The translations under genes were made by a program, and so were the position numbers. From Bacteroidales bacterium (lineage in GTDB: Bacteria > Bacteroidota > Bacteroidia > Bacteroidales > UBA932): a DNA stretch of 7,083 nt. This document shows, one piece after another, positions 1 through 5,935 of this stretch (positions within the stretch are counted from its first letter, which is position 1; each line of letters begins with the position of its first letter). A model generated the notes under the pieces. The model was not told the origin of the DNA. It did no database searches and worked only from the letters and a program-made list of their open reading frames with translations. Location of the stretch: contig JAAXVX010000074.1 in the NCBI GenBank assembly GCA_013335275.1, forward strand, positions 1 to 7,083, read 5' to 3'.

Positions 1-605
1 ACCATGTGCTCCTTCATCAGACAATAATAGGGCTTGAGGCCGAAAAACAGATGGAGCTTGCAGGTGAATATCCCGACAAAATTATCGCTTGTTTTGGAGG
101 GGGCTCAAATTTCTCCGGAATTTCCTTCCCGTTCTTAAGGCACAGGTTTACCTCTCCGGCCGGAAGTAAGAAGGCTTTGGTGGAATTCATTGCTGCCGAA
201 CCGGCCGCATGTCCAAAACTCACAAAGGGTGTTCTTGAATATGACTTTGGAGATACCGCCGGGATGACACCGCTTATTCCCATGTACACACTTGGCCATG
301 ATTTTGCGCCGGATCAGATTCACGCAGCAGGGCTGAGGTATCATGGCGGCGGAAGGCTTGTGAGCCAGCTTAAGGCAGATGGTTTTATAAACAGCGTTGC
401 TGTGGAACAGACCGAAACCTTTAATGCCGGACTCCTTTTTGCCCGCACCGAGGGGATAATTCCTGCACCGGAATCCTGTCATGCAATTGCCGTTACAATC
501 CGCGAAGCCCTAAAGGCCCGCGAAGCAGGCCGCAGCGAAGTAATTCTGTTCAACCTTTCCGGTCACGGATTGCTCGATATGGCAGCATACGACGAGTACT
601 TGTAG
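1..605 (+). CDS. trpB: TrpB2-type tryptophan synthase beta chain (PLP enzyme), C-terminal part, 5' end outside window
   Basis: This is the last ~200 residues of a pyridoxal-phosphate enzyme of the TrpB2 branch (tryptophan synthase beta-like), which joins indole and L-serine to make tryptophan in the cytoplasm. The reading frame is already open at position 3 and ends at TAG 603-605. The GTG at 6 is an internal Val, not a start. Visible motifs are GGGSNF at 96-113 (the glycine-rich loop that holds the PLP phosphate), [10 protein letters not shown] at 318-347 and [12 protein letters not shown] at about 450-485, both typical of TrpB2 rather than classical TrpB, and SGHG near the C-terminus where classical TrpB has SGRGD. 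Full-length TrpB2 is usually about 430-450 residues, so roughly half is missing. No other trp gene follows, which fits the common stand-alone placement of TrpB2. Family assignment is firm; the in vivo role (biosynthesis or indole salvage) is inferred. Confidence 0.9.
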   Translation, partial: HVLLHQTIIGLEAEKQMELAGEYPDKIIACFGGGSNFSGISFPFLRHRFTSPAGSKKALVEFIAAEPAACPKLTKGVLEYDFGDTAGMTPLIPMYTLGHDFAPDQIHAAGLRYHGGGRLVSQLKADGFINSVAVEQTETFNAGLLFARTEGIIPAPESCHAIAVTIREALKAREAGRSEVILFNLSGHGLLDMAAYDEYL

Positions 606-640
606 CCCGGCACCAGGCCCACCCCCGGAGTACCCGTGGC

Positions 641-752
641 TTTTCCCCAGGGGAAATTTGTTAAAATGCAGTTAATCAGCCGTTTGTTTGTTTTTAAAAA
701 CATTCACAACATCATGGATACCAGCGTAATAACAAATTTCCCCTGGGGAAAA
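641..752. repeat. 112-bp hairpin repeat, copy 1 (23-bp perfect terminal inverted repeats)
   Basis: The left arm 641-663 and right arm 730-752 are perfect reverse complements of 23 bp, separated by 66 bp. Each arm carries a smaller palindrome of its own, TTTCCCC-A-GGGGAAA, next to the outer edge. Further imperfect pairing continues inward for about 15 positions (for example GC at 668-669 with GC at 724-725), so the whole unit could fold as one long hairpin. A second copy of exactly the same length lies at 1262-1373. No coding frame of interest and no obvious target-site duplication; a C flanks both sides of both copies. It lies between the trpB stop and the DUF805 promoter. It could be a MITE-like non-autonomous element, a REP/ERIC-like repeat or a structured RNA; the sequence alone does not decide. 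Confidence 0.9.
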
Positions 753-761
753 CCTGGGCAC

Positions 762-792
762 TTGGAATTACGGTATTTATATTCTAAATTTG
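762..792 (+). promoter_or_regulatory. Likely Bacteroidota-type promoter for the DUF805 gene
   Basis: TAAATTTG at 785-792 matches the Bacteroidota -7 consensus TAnnTTTG exactly. TTGG at 762-765 lies 19 bp upstream, where the -33 TTTG element is expected (three of four bases). Transcription would begin near 799, ahead of the ATG at 820. The -33-like part lies only about 10 bp beyond the right arm of the repeat at 641-752. Confidence 0.55.
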
Positions 793-819
793 GTGAGTAA
801 ACCCTTAAACCTAAAAACT

Positions 820-1176
820 ATGGAGTGGTATTTGAAAGTTTTAAGAAACTATGCAGGCTTCGAAGGCCGCGCAAGAAGAACCGAATTCTGGATATTCATG
901 CTCTTTAACGCAATTTTTTCTGCCGTATTAGGATTGCTGGACTGGGCAATGTGGACATTTAGCATAATCGGTGGTCTCTACTCTCTTTTCGTTCTCATTC
1001 CTTCTCTTGCAGTAAGCTTCAGAAGGTTGCACGACATAAACAAATCCGGCTTCTACATTCTTCTTATTCTTATTCCGGTTATCGGATTTATTTGGTTGCT
1101 GATTCTTTTCCTGAAGGAAGGAGATGTTGGAGACAACCAATACGGTTCGGATCCTAAGGCTGTTCAGTCAGTTTAG
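820..1176 (+). CDS. DUF805 family small inner-membrane protein
   Basis: The product is a 118-residue membrane protein of the DUF805 family (E. coli YhaH/YhaI type), whose biochemical role is not established. From the ATG at 820 it has the family's opening, a short amphipathic segment with aromatic residues (MEWYLKVLRNYAGF) followed by GRARR (residues 16-20). Hydrophobic segments fall at about 23-45, 47-66 and 78-98, and the conserved RRLHD (68-72) sits on the loop between the second and third. The tail is acidic and polar (GDVGDNQYGSDP), as is usual. The frame extends upstream to TTG 790, but that codon overlaps the predicted -7 box, and homologues normally begin with the MxWYLKVL segment, so the ATG is preferred. 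It is monocistronic: own promoter, strong terminator at 1205-1231, and a 112-bp repeat on either side. Confidence 0.88.
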   Translation: MEWYLKVLRNYAGFEGRARRTEFWIFMLFNAIFSAVLGLLDWAMWTFSIIGGLYSLFVLIPSLAVSFRRLHDINKSGFYILLILIPVIGFIWLLILFLKEGDVGDNQYGSDPKAVQSV

Positions 1177-1204
1177 AGTCTCGTCCGGAAATGTAATTTA
1201 TAGT

Positions 1205-1231
1205 AAAGAGCGGCAAATTTTGCCGCTCTTT
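1205..1231 (+). terminator. Rho-independent terminator after the DUF805 gene
   Basis: A perfect 13-bp inverted repeat (AAAGAGCGGCAAA with its reverse complement) around one central T starts 28 bp after the stop codon. The stem contains AGAGCGGC/GCCGCTCT and ends in a short T run (1229-1231, then TATATT). A-rich 5' and T-rich 3' flanks mean it could work in both directions, but only + strand transcription is expected here. Confidence 0.85.
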
Positions 1232-1261
1232 ATATTACCACCTAGGGTACCCAGAGCAGGC

Positions 1262-1373
1262 TTTTCCCCAGGGGAAATTTGTTAAAGTGCATTTAATCAG
1301 GAGTTTATTTATTTTTCAATTCAAGAACAATGCTTTGAATACCAGCATAATAACAAATTTCCCCTGGGGAAAA
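1262..1373. repeat. 112-bp hairpin repeat, copy 2 (same orientation as copy 1)
   Basis: The arms 1262-1284 and 1351-1373 are 23-bp perfect inverted repeats, identical in sequence to those of the copy at 641-752, and the interior is again exactly 66 bp. By hand alignment without gaps about 47 of 66 interior bases agree; differences cluster in the middle (the loop), while the arm-proximal parts TTTAATCAG-like on the left and ATACCAGC on the right are conserved. Similarity seems to run weakly outside the arms too: CCACC...GTACCC upstream of both copies and CTGnG...TGG downstream of both. It lies between the DUF805 terminator and the promoter of the EamA gene. Confidence 0.9.
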
Positions 1374-1412
1374 CTGTGTTATCTGGTGTAACTATGTGGT
1401 CATTTTATTTCT

Positions 1413-1420
1413 TACATTTG
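1413..1420 (+). promoter_or_regulatory. Candidate -7 box for the EamA transporter gene
   Basis: TACATTTG matches TAnnTTTG exactly and sits 19 bp before the ATG at 1440, giving a short leader of roughly 10-15 nt. I do not see a convincing -33 TTTG at the usual distance (nearest weak candidates CTGG 1383-1386 and TATG 1393-1396), so confidence is moderate. The box begins 39 bp after the end of repeat copy 2. Confidence 0.4.
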
Positions 1421-1439
1421 CGTTCTTTAAATAATAGGA

Positions 1440-2504
1440 ATGCAAAACTTTGGTGAACTAATAGCAATCTCCGTTGCGGTCTCCTGGACTTTCACGGCTC
1501 TGTTTTTTGAATTTGCCGGTAAAAGAATCGGCTCTTTAGTTGTGAACCTGCTAAGGCTCTTTTTCGGTTTTTTCCTTCTTGGTACAATGCTTTACTTCAC
1601 CACGGGGTCGTACATCCCTCAAAACGCAGATACCGGCACCTGGATATGGATGTCTCTGTCCGGACTTGTTGGGTTTGTGTTTGGGGACTTCTGTCTGTTT
1701 TATTCGTATACAATCATCACTGCGAGATTTGGTCAGCTTCTTATGACGCTTGCTCCCCCTTTTGCTGCTTTCTTTGGATGGCTTCTTCTTGGGGAAAAAC
1801 TTTCTCCAATGGGGTTTGTGGGTATGACTGTTACGCTTTTGGGTATCGCTATTTCTGTTCTAAAGAGGGGCGGGTCAAAGATTGAGGATAATGCAATAGT
1901 TGCCGGAGTGAGTGATATGGCCGTTGTAACGAGTAAAGACGAAGAAGAGAAAGTTGAGAAGAAAGGCGCCATATACGGAGTTGTAAACGGCGGAAAGAAC
2001 ATTTTAGGTAAACTGATGCCAAATGTTGAACTTAATTTGCCGCTAAAGGGGATTTTACTTGGAATTGGAGCTGCGCTGGGGCAGGGCTTTGGCATTGTGC
2101 TGAGCAAAATAGGGATGAACCACTATTCAATTGCAGCAAAGGGAACAGAAGTCGCCTCTTACATTCCTTTTGCAGCAACACAAATGCGGATTATATCGGG
2201 TGCAATTGGTTTTGCCGTGATAATCCTTATTACTCGCAGGACCGGAACCGTGTGGGCCGGTATCAAAGATAAAAAGGCAATGGGTGCAACCTTTATGGGT
2301 GCCATATTCGGCCCGTTTGTAGGGGTTTCTCTTTCGCTTATGGCTGTTCAGTATACAAATACTGCCATAGCATCAACAATTATGGCAACAACCCCCATAA
2401 TTATACTCATTCCGTATATCTTGTTCTATAAAAAGAAAATCACACTGGTTGAGCTCGCAGGAGCAGTGCTCAGTGTTGGAGGGGTAGCGCTGTTCTTCTT
2501 GTAG
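1440..2504 (+). CDS. EamA/DMT-superfamily transporter with long central loop
   Basis: The product is a 354-residue integral membrane protein of the drug/metabolite transporter superfamily with two EamA repeats, each built of about five hydrophobic helices. The first repeat covers about residues 4-142 (start GELIAISVAVSWTFTALFFEFAGKR; APPFAAFFGWLLLGEKL is the typical end-of-repeat signature). The second covers about 200-354, with the matching segment MATTPIIILIPYILFYKKKI followed by a last helix. Substrate cannot be read from sequence; relatives export amino acids, nucleobases or drugs. Between the repeats lies a charged insert of about 55 residues (145-200, including KDEEEKVEKK), predicted cytoplasmic, which makes the protein longer than the common 280-310. 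The ATG at 1440 follows an A/T-rich leader (AATAATAGGA) and the frame begins directly with the first helix. It converges on radA. Confidence 0.88.
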   Translation: MQNFGELIAISVAVSWTFTALFFEFAGKRIGSLVVNLLRLFFGFFLLGTMLYFTTGSYIPQNADTGTWIWMSLSGLVGFVFGDFCLFYSYTIITARFGQLLMTLAPPFAAFFGWLLLGEKLSPMGFVGMTVTLLGIAISVLKRGGSKIEDNAIVAGVSDMAVVTSKDEEEKVEKKGAIYGVVNGGKNILGKLMPNVELNLPLKGILLGIGAALGQGFGIVLSKIGMNHYSIAAKGTEVASYIPFAATQMRIISGAIGFAVIILITRRTGTVWAGIKDKKAMGATFMGAIFGPFVGVSLSLMAVQYTNTAIASTIMATTPIIILIPYILFYKKKITLVELAGAVLSVGGVALFFL

Positions 2505-2507
2505 TGC

Positions 2508-2614
2508 TCCACCCACCCGCAGCACCAGCCACACCAGCCACGACCACGGCCACCCCAGGGGTGAATGGTTGGCCCAAGAGGTGAGCGGTTGAGTCCACGG
2601 ATGACCGGGAGGTG
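2508..2614. repeat. Strand-asymmetric C-rich/G-rich intergenic tract with short repeats
   Basis: The gap between the converging EamA and radA genes has two halves: 2508-2556 is rich in C and A (CCA/ACC units, including a perfect tandem 9-mer CACCAGCCA at 2523-2531 and 2532-2540), and 2558-2614 is rich in G with two 13-bp near-repeats of GGTGAnnGGTTG (2560-2572 and 2580-2592, 20 bp apart). The halves meet at CACCCC-A-GGGGTG (2551-2563), which shares the CCCCAGGGG core with the arms of the 112-bp repeats. The tract could fold as a loose long hairpin and may serve as a two-way terminator, but there is no clean stem with a T run. It does not look coding. Confidence 0.5.
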
Positions 2615-2634
2615 AAAAAACTTACGCGAAGATT

Positions 2635-4053
2635 TTATTTGAACAGTTTTCTCACAAGTTCGGGGATGTCCTGAACGGCTACTACTTCAATTTTGTTTTT
2701 AAGTTTTGCTGCAGATGCATTTTTTGCAGAGCTCAGGGAAGCGTTGGTGGAAGAGCCGTTTGGCTTGCCAAAAGAGGAGATGAAGATTTTCTCGAATCCA
2801 AGTTTTTCGGCCTCGGCAACCCGCCGCTCAATCTGACTAACGGGACGAATTTCCCCGCTAAGCCCAACCTCTGCGGCAAAGCAATATCGTTGCGAAATTG
2901 GCGCATCAAAGTTGGAAGAGAGAATTGAGCATACAACAGCCAGGTCACAGGCAGGGTCGGTTACTTTGAGGCCACCGGCCATATTCAGAAAAACATCTTT
3001 TACGGAAAGTTTGAATCCGGCCCTTTTCTCAAGAACGGCAAGCAACATGTTTGTGCGCCTGACGTCAAAGCCGGTGGCCGAACGCTGAGGAGTTCCGTAT
3101 GCGGCTGTGCTCACCAGAGCCTGAGTCTCAATAAGGAATGGCCGTGTTCCGTCCAGCATGGCAGCAACTGCAATTCCGGAAAGATTCTCTCCGTGCATGG
3201 GGATGAGCATTTCGGAAGGGTTACTCACTTCGCGAAGCCCGGTATTTATCATCTCAAAGATGGCAAGTTCGGCAGTTGACCCAAACCTGTTTTTTATGCT
3301 TCGCAAAATTCTGTATGAATGCCTGGTATCCCCTTCAAACTGAAGAACAACGTCAACAATGTGTTCCAGAACCTTTGGCCCCGCTATACTTCCGTCTTTT
3401 GTAATGTGGCCGATGAGAATCGTGGGAGTATTTGTCTCTTTTGCATATTTCATCAGCATTGCGGCACATTCGCGCACCTGAGTTACAGAACCCGGTGAAC
3501 TTTCGAGAATCTGGGAATATACTGTTTGAATTGAGTCAATTATAATGAGCTGGGGGTCGGTTTCTTTTGCCTGATTAAGAATGTTTTCCAGCAGTGTTTC
3601 GCTTAGGATAAGGCAATTGGAATCGTCGCCGCCGAGCCTTTGTGCGCGGAGTTTTATCTGCCTTGCGCTCTCCTCTCCCGAAACATAAAGAGTTTTAAGA
3701 TTCGGGCAGTGAAGAGGTATCTGAAGAGATAGGGTAGACTTCCCAATTCCGGGTTCTCCGCCAATGAGAATAACGGAACCCTCCACCAGTCCGCCGCCAA
3801 GAATCCTGTCAAGCTCTGCATTTCCAAGGGAAATACGCTCCTCTTCGGAAAATTTTATTGCCGATAAAGGTTCGGGTTTCGACGTACGGGAAGAAAAAAA
3901 TCCGGACCCTCTCGATCCGCCGGAAGAGGTGTCTTTTGTTATAATCTCCTCTTGCATAGTATTCCACTCTCCACAGGCGGGACATCTGCCCAGCCACTTT
4001 GCACTTTCGTTGCCACACGATGTGCAGAACCACCCCTTTTTTACCTTTGCCAT
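2635..4053 (-). CDS. radA: DNA repair protein RadA (Sms)
   Basis: RadA is a cytoplasmic RecA-like ATPase that helps process branched recombination intermediates during DNA repair. The 472-residue product shows all family parts in order: an N-terminal zinc finger (C10, C13, C24, C27), Walker A GGEPGIGKST (98-107), Walker B QLIIIDS (168-174, D173), the RadA-specific KNRFG motif (254-258), and a C-terminal Lon-protease-like domain (about 285-472) with GLKVTDPACDLAVV and GLSGEIRPVSQIERRV. It is a little longer than the usual 450-460, which a Ser/Ala/Asn/Lys-rich stretch at about 430-452 explains. The start is ATG (complement 4051-4053), directly preceded by AGAAGGGG on the minus strand, a purine run unusually close to the start. 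It diverges from the serine hydrolase gene and converges on the EamA gene. Its own promoter is likely at 4081-4088. Confidence 0.97.
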   Translation of the reverse strand: MAKVKKGWFCTSCGNESAKWLGRCPACGEWNTMQEEIITKDTSSGGSRGSGFFSSRTSKPEPLSAIKFSEEERISLGNAELDRILGGGLVEGSVILIGGEPGIGKSTLSLQIPLHCPNLKTLYVSGEESARQIKLRAQRLGGDDSNCLILSETLLENILNQAKETDPQLIIIDSIQTVYSQILESSPGSVTQVRECAAMLMKYAKETNTPTILIGHITKDGSIAGPKVLEHIVDVVLQFEGDTRHSYRILRSIKNRFGSTAELAIFEMINTGLREVSNPSEMLIPMHGENLSGIAVAAMLDGTRPFLIETQALVSTAAYGTPQRSATGFDVRRTNMLLAVLEKRAGFKLSVKDVFLNMAGGLKVTDPACDLAVVCSILSSNFDAPISQRYCFAAEVGLSGEIRPVSQIERRVAEAEKLGFEKIFISSFGKPNGSSTNASLSSAKNASAAKLKNKIEVVAVQDIPELVRKLFK

Positions 4054-4080
4054 CCCCTTCTGAAATTGATTATTACTTTA

Positions 4081-4088
4081 CAAATATA
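4081..4088 (-). promoter_or_regulatory. Candidate -7 box for radA
   Basis: Read on the minus strand this is TATATTTG, an exact TAnnTTTG match, 27 bp before the radA ATG. A partial -33-like TTGC lies about 22 bp upstream (complement of 4111-4114). Only 2 bp separate this box from the opposing box at 4091-4098. Confidence 0.5.
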
Positions 4089-4090
4089 AT

Positions 4091-4098
4091 TATCTTTG
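4091..4098 (+). promoter_or_regulatory. Candidate -7 box for the exported serine hydrolase gene
   Basis: TATCTTTG is an exact TAnnTTTG match 58 bp before the ATG at 4157. A partial -33-like ATTG lies at 4065-4068, 22 bp upstream and inside the predicted radA leader. Transcription would start near 4105, leaving a leader of about 50 nt that contains the small hairpin at 4113-4127. Confidence 0.5.
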
Positions 4099-4112
4099 TG
4101 TTGTGTGTGTGC

Positions 4113-4127
4113 AATGCCTGCGGCATT
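4113..4127 (+). other. Small hairpin in the predicted leader of the serine hydrolase gene
   Basis: AATGCC (4113-4118) and GGCATT (4122-4127) form a 6-bp stem with a three-base loop, followed by TTTAAG. It lies between the predicted transcription start and the ATG. It could be a weak attenuator or a stability element; it is short enough to be chance. Confidence 0.35.
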
Positions 4128-4156
4128 TTAAGAAAGAAAACCTGATATAATTAAAT

Positions 4157-5815
4157 ATGAAAACCCCTCTGATTTTAATTTCATCTCTGACACTCGCTTT
4201 TGTACTGTCAATTTCTACCAATTTATCTGCGCAAACAAATACTAATCCCCAAACGGTCAAAAAACCGGTTGCGGCTAAACCTGTTGCGAAACCTGCAGCT
4301 CCTGTTGCCCCGCCGGCAGTTGTAGCTCCAACAAATGAACAAATCATAAAGGAATTTGAATCCTATGTGGGCAAGGTGCAAAAAGAGTGGATGATTCCCG
4401 GAATGGCAGTTTCTGTTATGAAAGACGGTAAACTTATATTCGCAAAGGGTTTTGGAGTGAAGGACATCAATGGCAAATTGCCTGTAGATGAAAATACTGT
4501 TTTCCAGATTGGGTCGGTTTCCAAATCGTTTACCGCTGCTGTAATGGCATCTTTGGTTGACGAAGGTAAAATCAAATGGGACGACACCGTAAAGAATATT
4601 CTTCCTGATTTTAAGCTTTATGACAAGTGGGTAGAGGAGAACATTCAGGTTAAGGATATCATGATTCACCGCACCGGCATTAAAGGTCAGCAGGGAACAT
4701 ACATCCCGAATCTTGGCTATACAAGGGACGATGTGTACAAAATGTTTCCGCTTCTAAAACCGGGATACAGTTTCCGCGGAGCATACGAATACAACAATAT
4801 TACATTCATAATTGCTCAGAAGATTATTGAAAAGCTCACCGGCAAAAGCTGGGAAGACAATGTGAGGGAGAGAGTTTTTATGCCTGTGGGAATGGTTAAC
4901 AGCACACTTAACGGCGACGGCTTCCTTGCTGCAAAAAATGTATCGGTTCCTCACGAACTAAACTATGAAAAAGGGGCAATCGTTAACGACACAACATGGA
5001 CAGATTCGCTTTCCATCAAAGCTATGTATGGCGAAGAGCAGGCTCCTTTCTGGCTCACAGTTGTTGGCCCGGCAGGTTCTGTTGTTTCATCGGCGGCCGA
5101 TATGGCAAAATATGTTCAGTTCCATCTGGATAAGGGAATGGTAAACGGCAAAGAGGTAATCAGCCGTAAAAACATGAACTACCTTCACAGAGGACAAACA
5201 ATAACTTCGCAGGACTCAACCCGCACAACATTATACGGACAGTGCTGGTTCATTGAGCAAAACAGCCGCTACAGATTGTATTTCCACACAGGCACAACAT
5301 GGGGCTTTACAACATTAGCCGCTTTCGTTCCCGAACTTAACCTGGGACTCGTTGTTCTTGTAAATTCAGAGGCTCCGGACAGTCCGAGATATGCACTGAT
5401 GCGCAGGCTGATTGATTTGTATAAGGGTTATCCAACAAAGGATTACAGTAATGAGTACTTTGAGAGCTGGAAAAAATCGTCAAAAGAAGGAGCGTTAAAA
5501 GCAGTCAAACAAAAAAAGGAACTTGTTGTCAAACCTGCTCCGGATAAAGCTTTGCTGACAGGTGTTTATGACAAGGGGGAACTTTTTGGAAAGGCAGTGG
5601 TTACCCTTGAAGGGGAAGATTTGTATATTACCGTAGGGCCACAAGGGTGGAAGCACAAACTGACCCACAAAAACGGGAATGATTACACTTTCCGCAGCGA
5701 CGGGCACGGGTTCCCAATTACATTTGAACTCAACGGAGACGGGAAAACCCCGGCCTCATCCATTGATATCAACTTTGGATATGGCGAGAATTTCGGAAAG
5801 TGGAACAGGCTCTAA
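4157..5815 (+). CDS. Exported class C beta-lactamase-like serine hydrolase with DUF3471-like C-terminal domain
   Basis: The 552-residue product is a periplasmic or surface serine hydrolase of the beta-lactamase/penicillin-binding-protein superfamily (AmpC/EstB/DD-peptidase branch). A Sec signal peptide (about 1-25, ending LSAQ, no lipobox Cys) leads into a low-complexity linker rich in Lys, Pro, Ala and Val (about 34-58). The catalytic domain (about 60-425) has Ser-x-x-Lys at S120-V-S-K123, Tyr-x-Asn at Y212-N-N214 and H377-T-G379 in place of the Lys-Thr-Gly box. The remaining 460-552 form a beta-rich tail of the DUF3471 type (LLTGVYDKG...). His for Lys in the third box is common in esterase- and peptidase-like members, so calling it an antibiotic resistance enzyme would go too far; substrate is unknown. 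The ATG at 4157 gives a proper signal peptide. A 106-bp inverted-repeat element begins on the last base of the stop codon, and an exported C26 hydrolase follows. Confidence 0.9.
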   Translation: MKTPLILISSLTLAFVLSISTNLSAQTNTNPQTVKKPVAAKPVAKPAAPVAPPAVVAPTNEQIIKEFESYVGKVQKEWMIPGMAVSVMKDGKLIFAKGFGVKDINGKLPVDENTVFQIGSVSKSFTAAVMASLVDEGKIKWDDTVKNILPDFKLYDKWVEENIQVKDIMIHRTGIKGQQGTYIPNLGYTRDDVYKMFPLLKPGYSFRGAYEYNNITFIIAQKIIEKLTGKSWEDNVRERVFMPVGMVNSTLNGDGFLAAKNVSVPHELNYEKGAIVNDTTWTDSLSIKAMYGEEQAPFWLTVVGPAGSVVSSAADMAKYVQFHLDKGMVNGKEVISRKNMNYLHRGQTITSQDSTRTTLYGQCWFIEQNSRYRLYFHTGTTWGFTTLAAFVPELNLGLVVLVNSEAPDSPRYALMRRLIDLYKGYPTKDYSNEYFESWKKSSKEGALKAVKQKKELVVKPAPDKALLTGVYDKGELFGKAVVTLEGEDLYITVGPQGWKHKLTHKNGNDYTFRSDGHGFPITFELNGDGKTPASSIDINFGYGENFGKWNRL

Positions 5816-5920
5816 TCCCTCGGTTTTCGTGTTAATTCACTAATTAACAATGCTTTATCAAACATTAACATATTTACTAACTATATGAATCTCTTGGTTT
5901 TAACACGAAAACCGAGGGAT
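5815..5920. repeat. 106-bp inverted-repeat element between the two exported hydrolase genes
   Basis: The arms 5815-5835 and 5900-5920 are 21-bp perfect reverse complements (outer part ATCCCTCGG / CCGAGGGAT), enclosing a 64-bp AT-rich interior. The left arm starts on the last base of the upstream TAA stop; the right arm ends 15 bp before the downstream ATG. The size and plan resemble the 112-bp repeats (21-23 bp arms whose inner edge is GTTA, 64-66 bp interior), but the arm sequence is different. Inside, GTTAATT (5831-5837) can instead pair with AATTAAC (5842-5848) around a four-base loop, which competes with the inner edge of the long stem. It could be a mobile repeat, a terminator-like stem or an mRNA processing or attenuation element. 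Confidence 0.88.
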
Positions 5921-5935
5921 CAAAAAACAAAAAAC

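Noticed and set aside
790..819. TTG start at 790 for the DUF805 gene, adding 10 residues
   Set aside because: The codon overlaps the TAAATTTG box at 785-792, and DUF805 proteins typically start at the MxWYLKVL segment encoded from 820.
641..1373. CRISPR array or CRISPR-like repeat cluster
   Set aside because: The repeated 23-mers are terminal inverted repeats of two units 621 bp apart, not regularly spaced direct repeats with unique spacers, and no cas gene is near.
641..1373. Composite transposon or insertion sequence around the DUF805 gene
   Set aside because: No transposase frame lies between or within the repeats and I find no convincing target-site duplication; kept only as a repeat-bracketed unit.
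2621..2634. Terminator of radA at the CTT/AAG mini-stem followed by a T run on the minus strand
   Set aside because: Only about three base pairs can form, too weak to call.
4223..4669. 148-residue minus-strand open frame opposite the serine hydrolase
   Set aside because: It is antisense to a well supported gene and its peptide has no recognisable domain or sensible composition.
4157..5815. Calling the serine hydrolase an antibiotic-resistance beta-lactamase
   Set aside because: The third active-site box is His-Thr-Gly rather than Lys-Thr-Gly, and the linker and C-terminal domain are those of esterase/peptidase-like relatives.
5885..5935. ATG at 5885 as start of the C26 gene, adding 17 residues
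   Set aside because: It would place a charged stretch before a good signal peptide and lies inside the inverted-repeat element; ATG 5936 gives a normal Sec signal.
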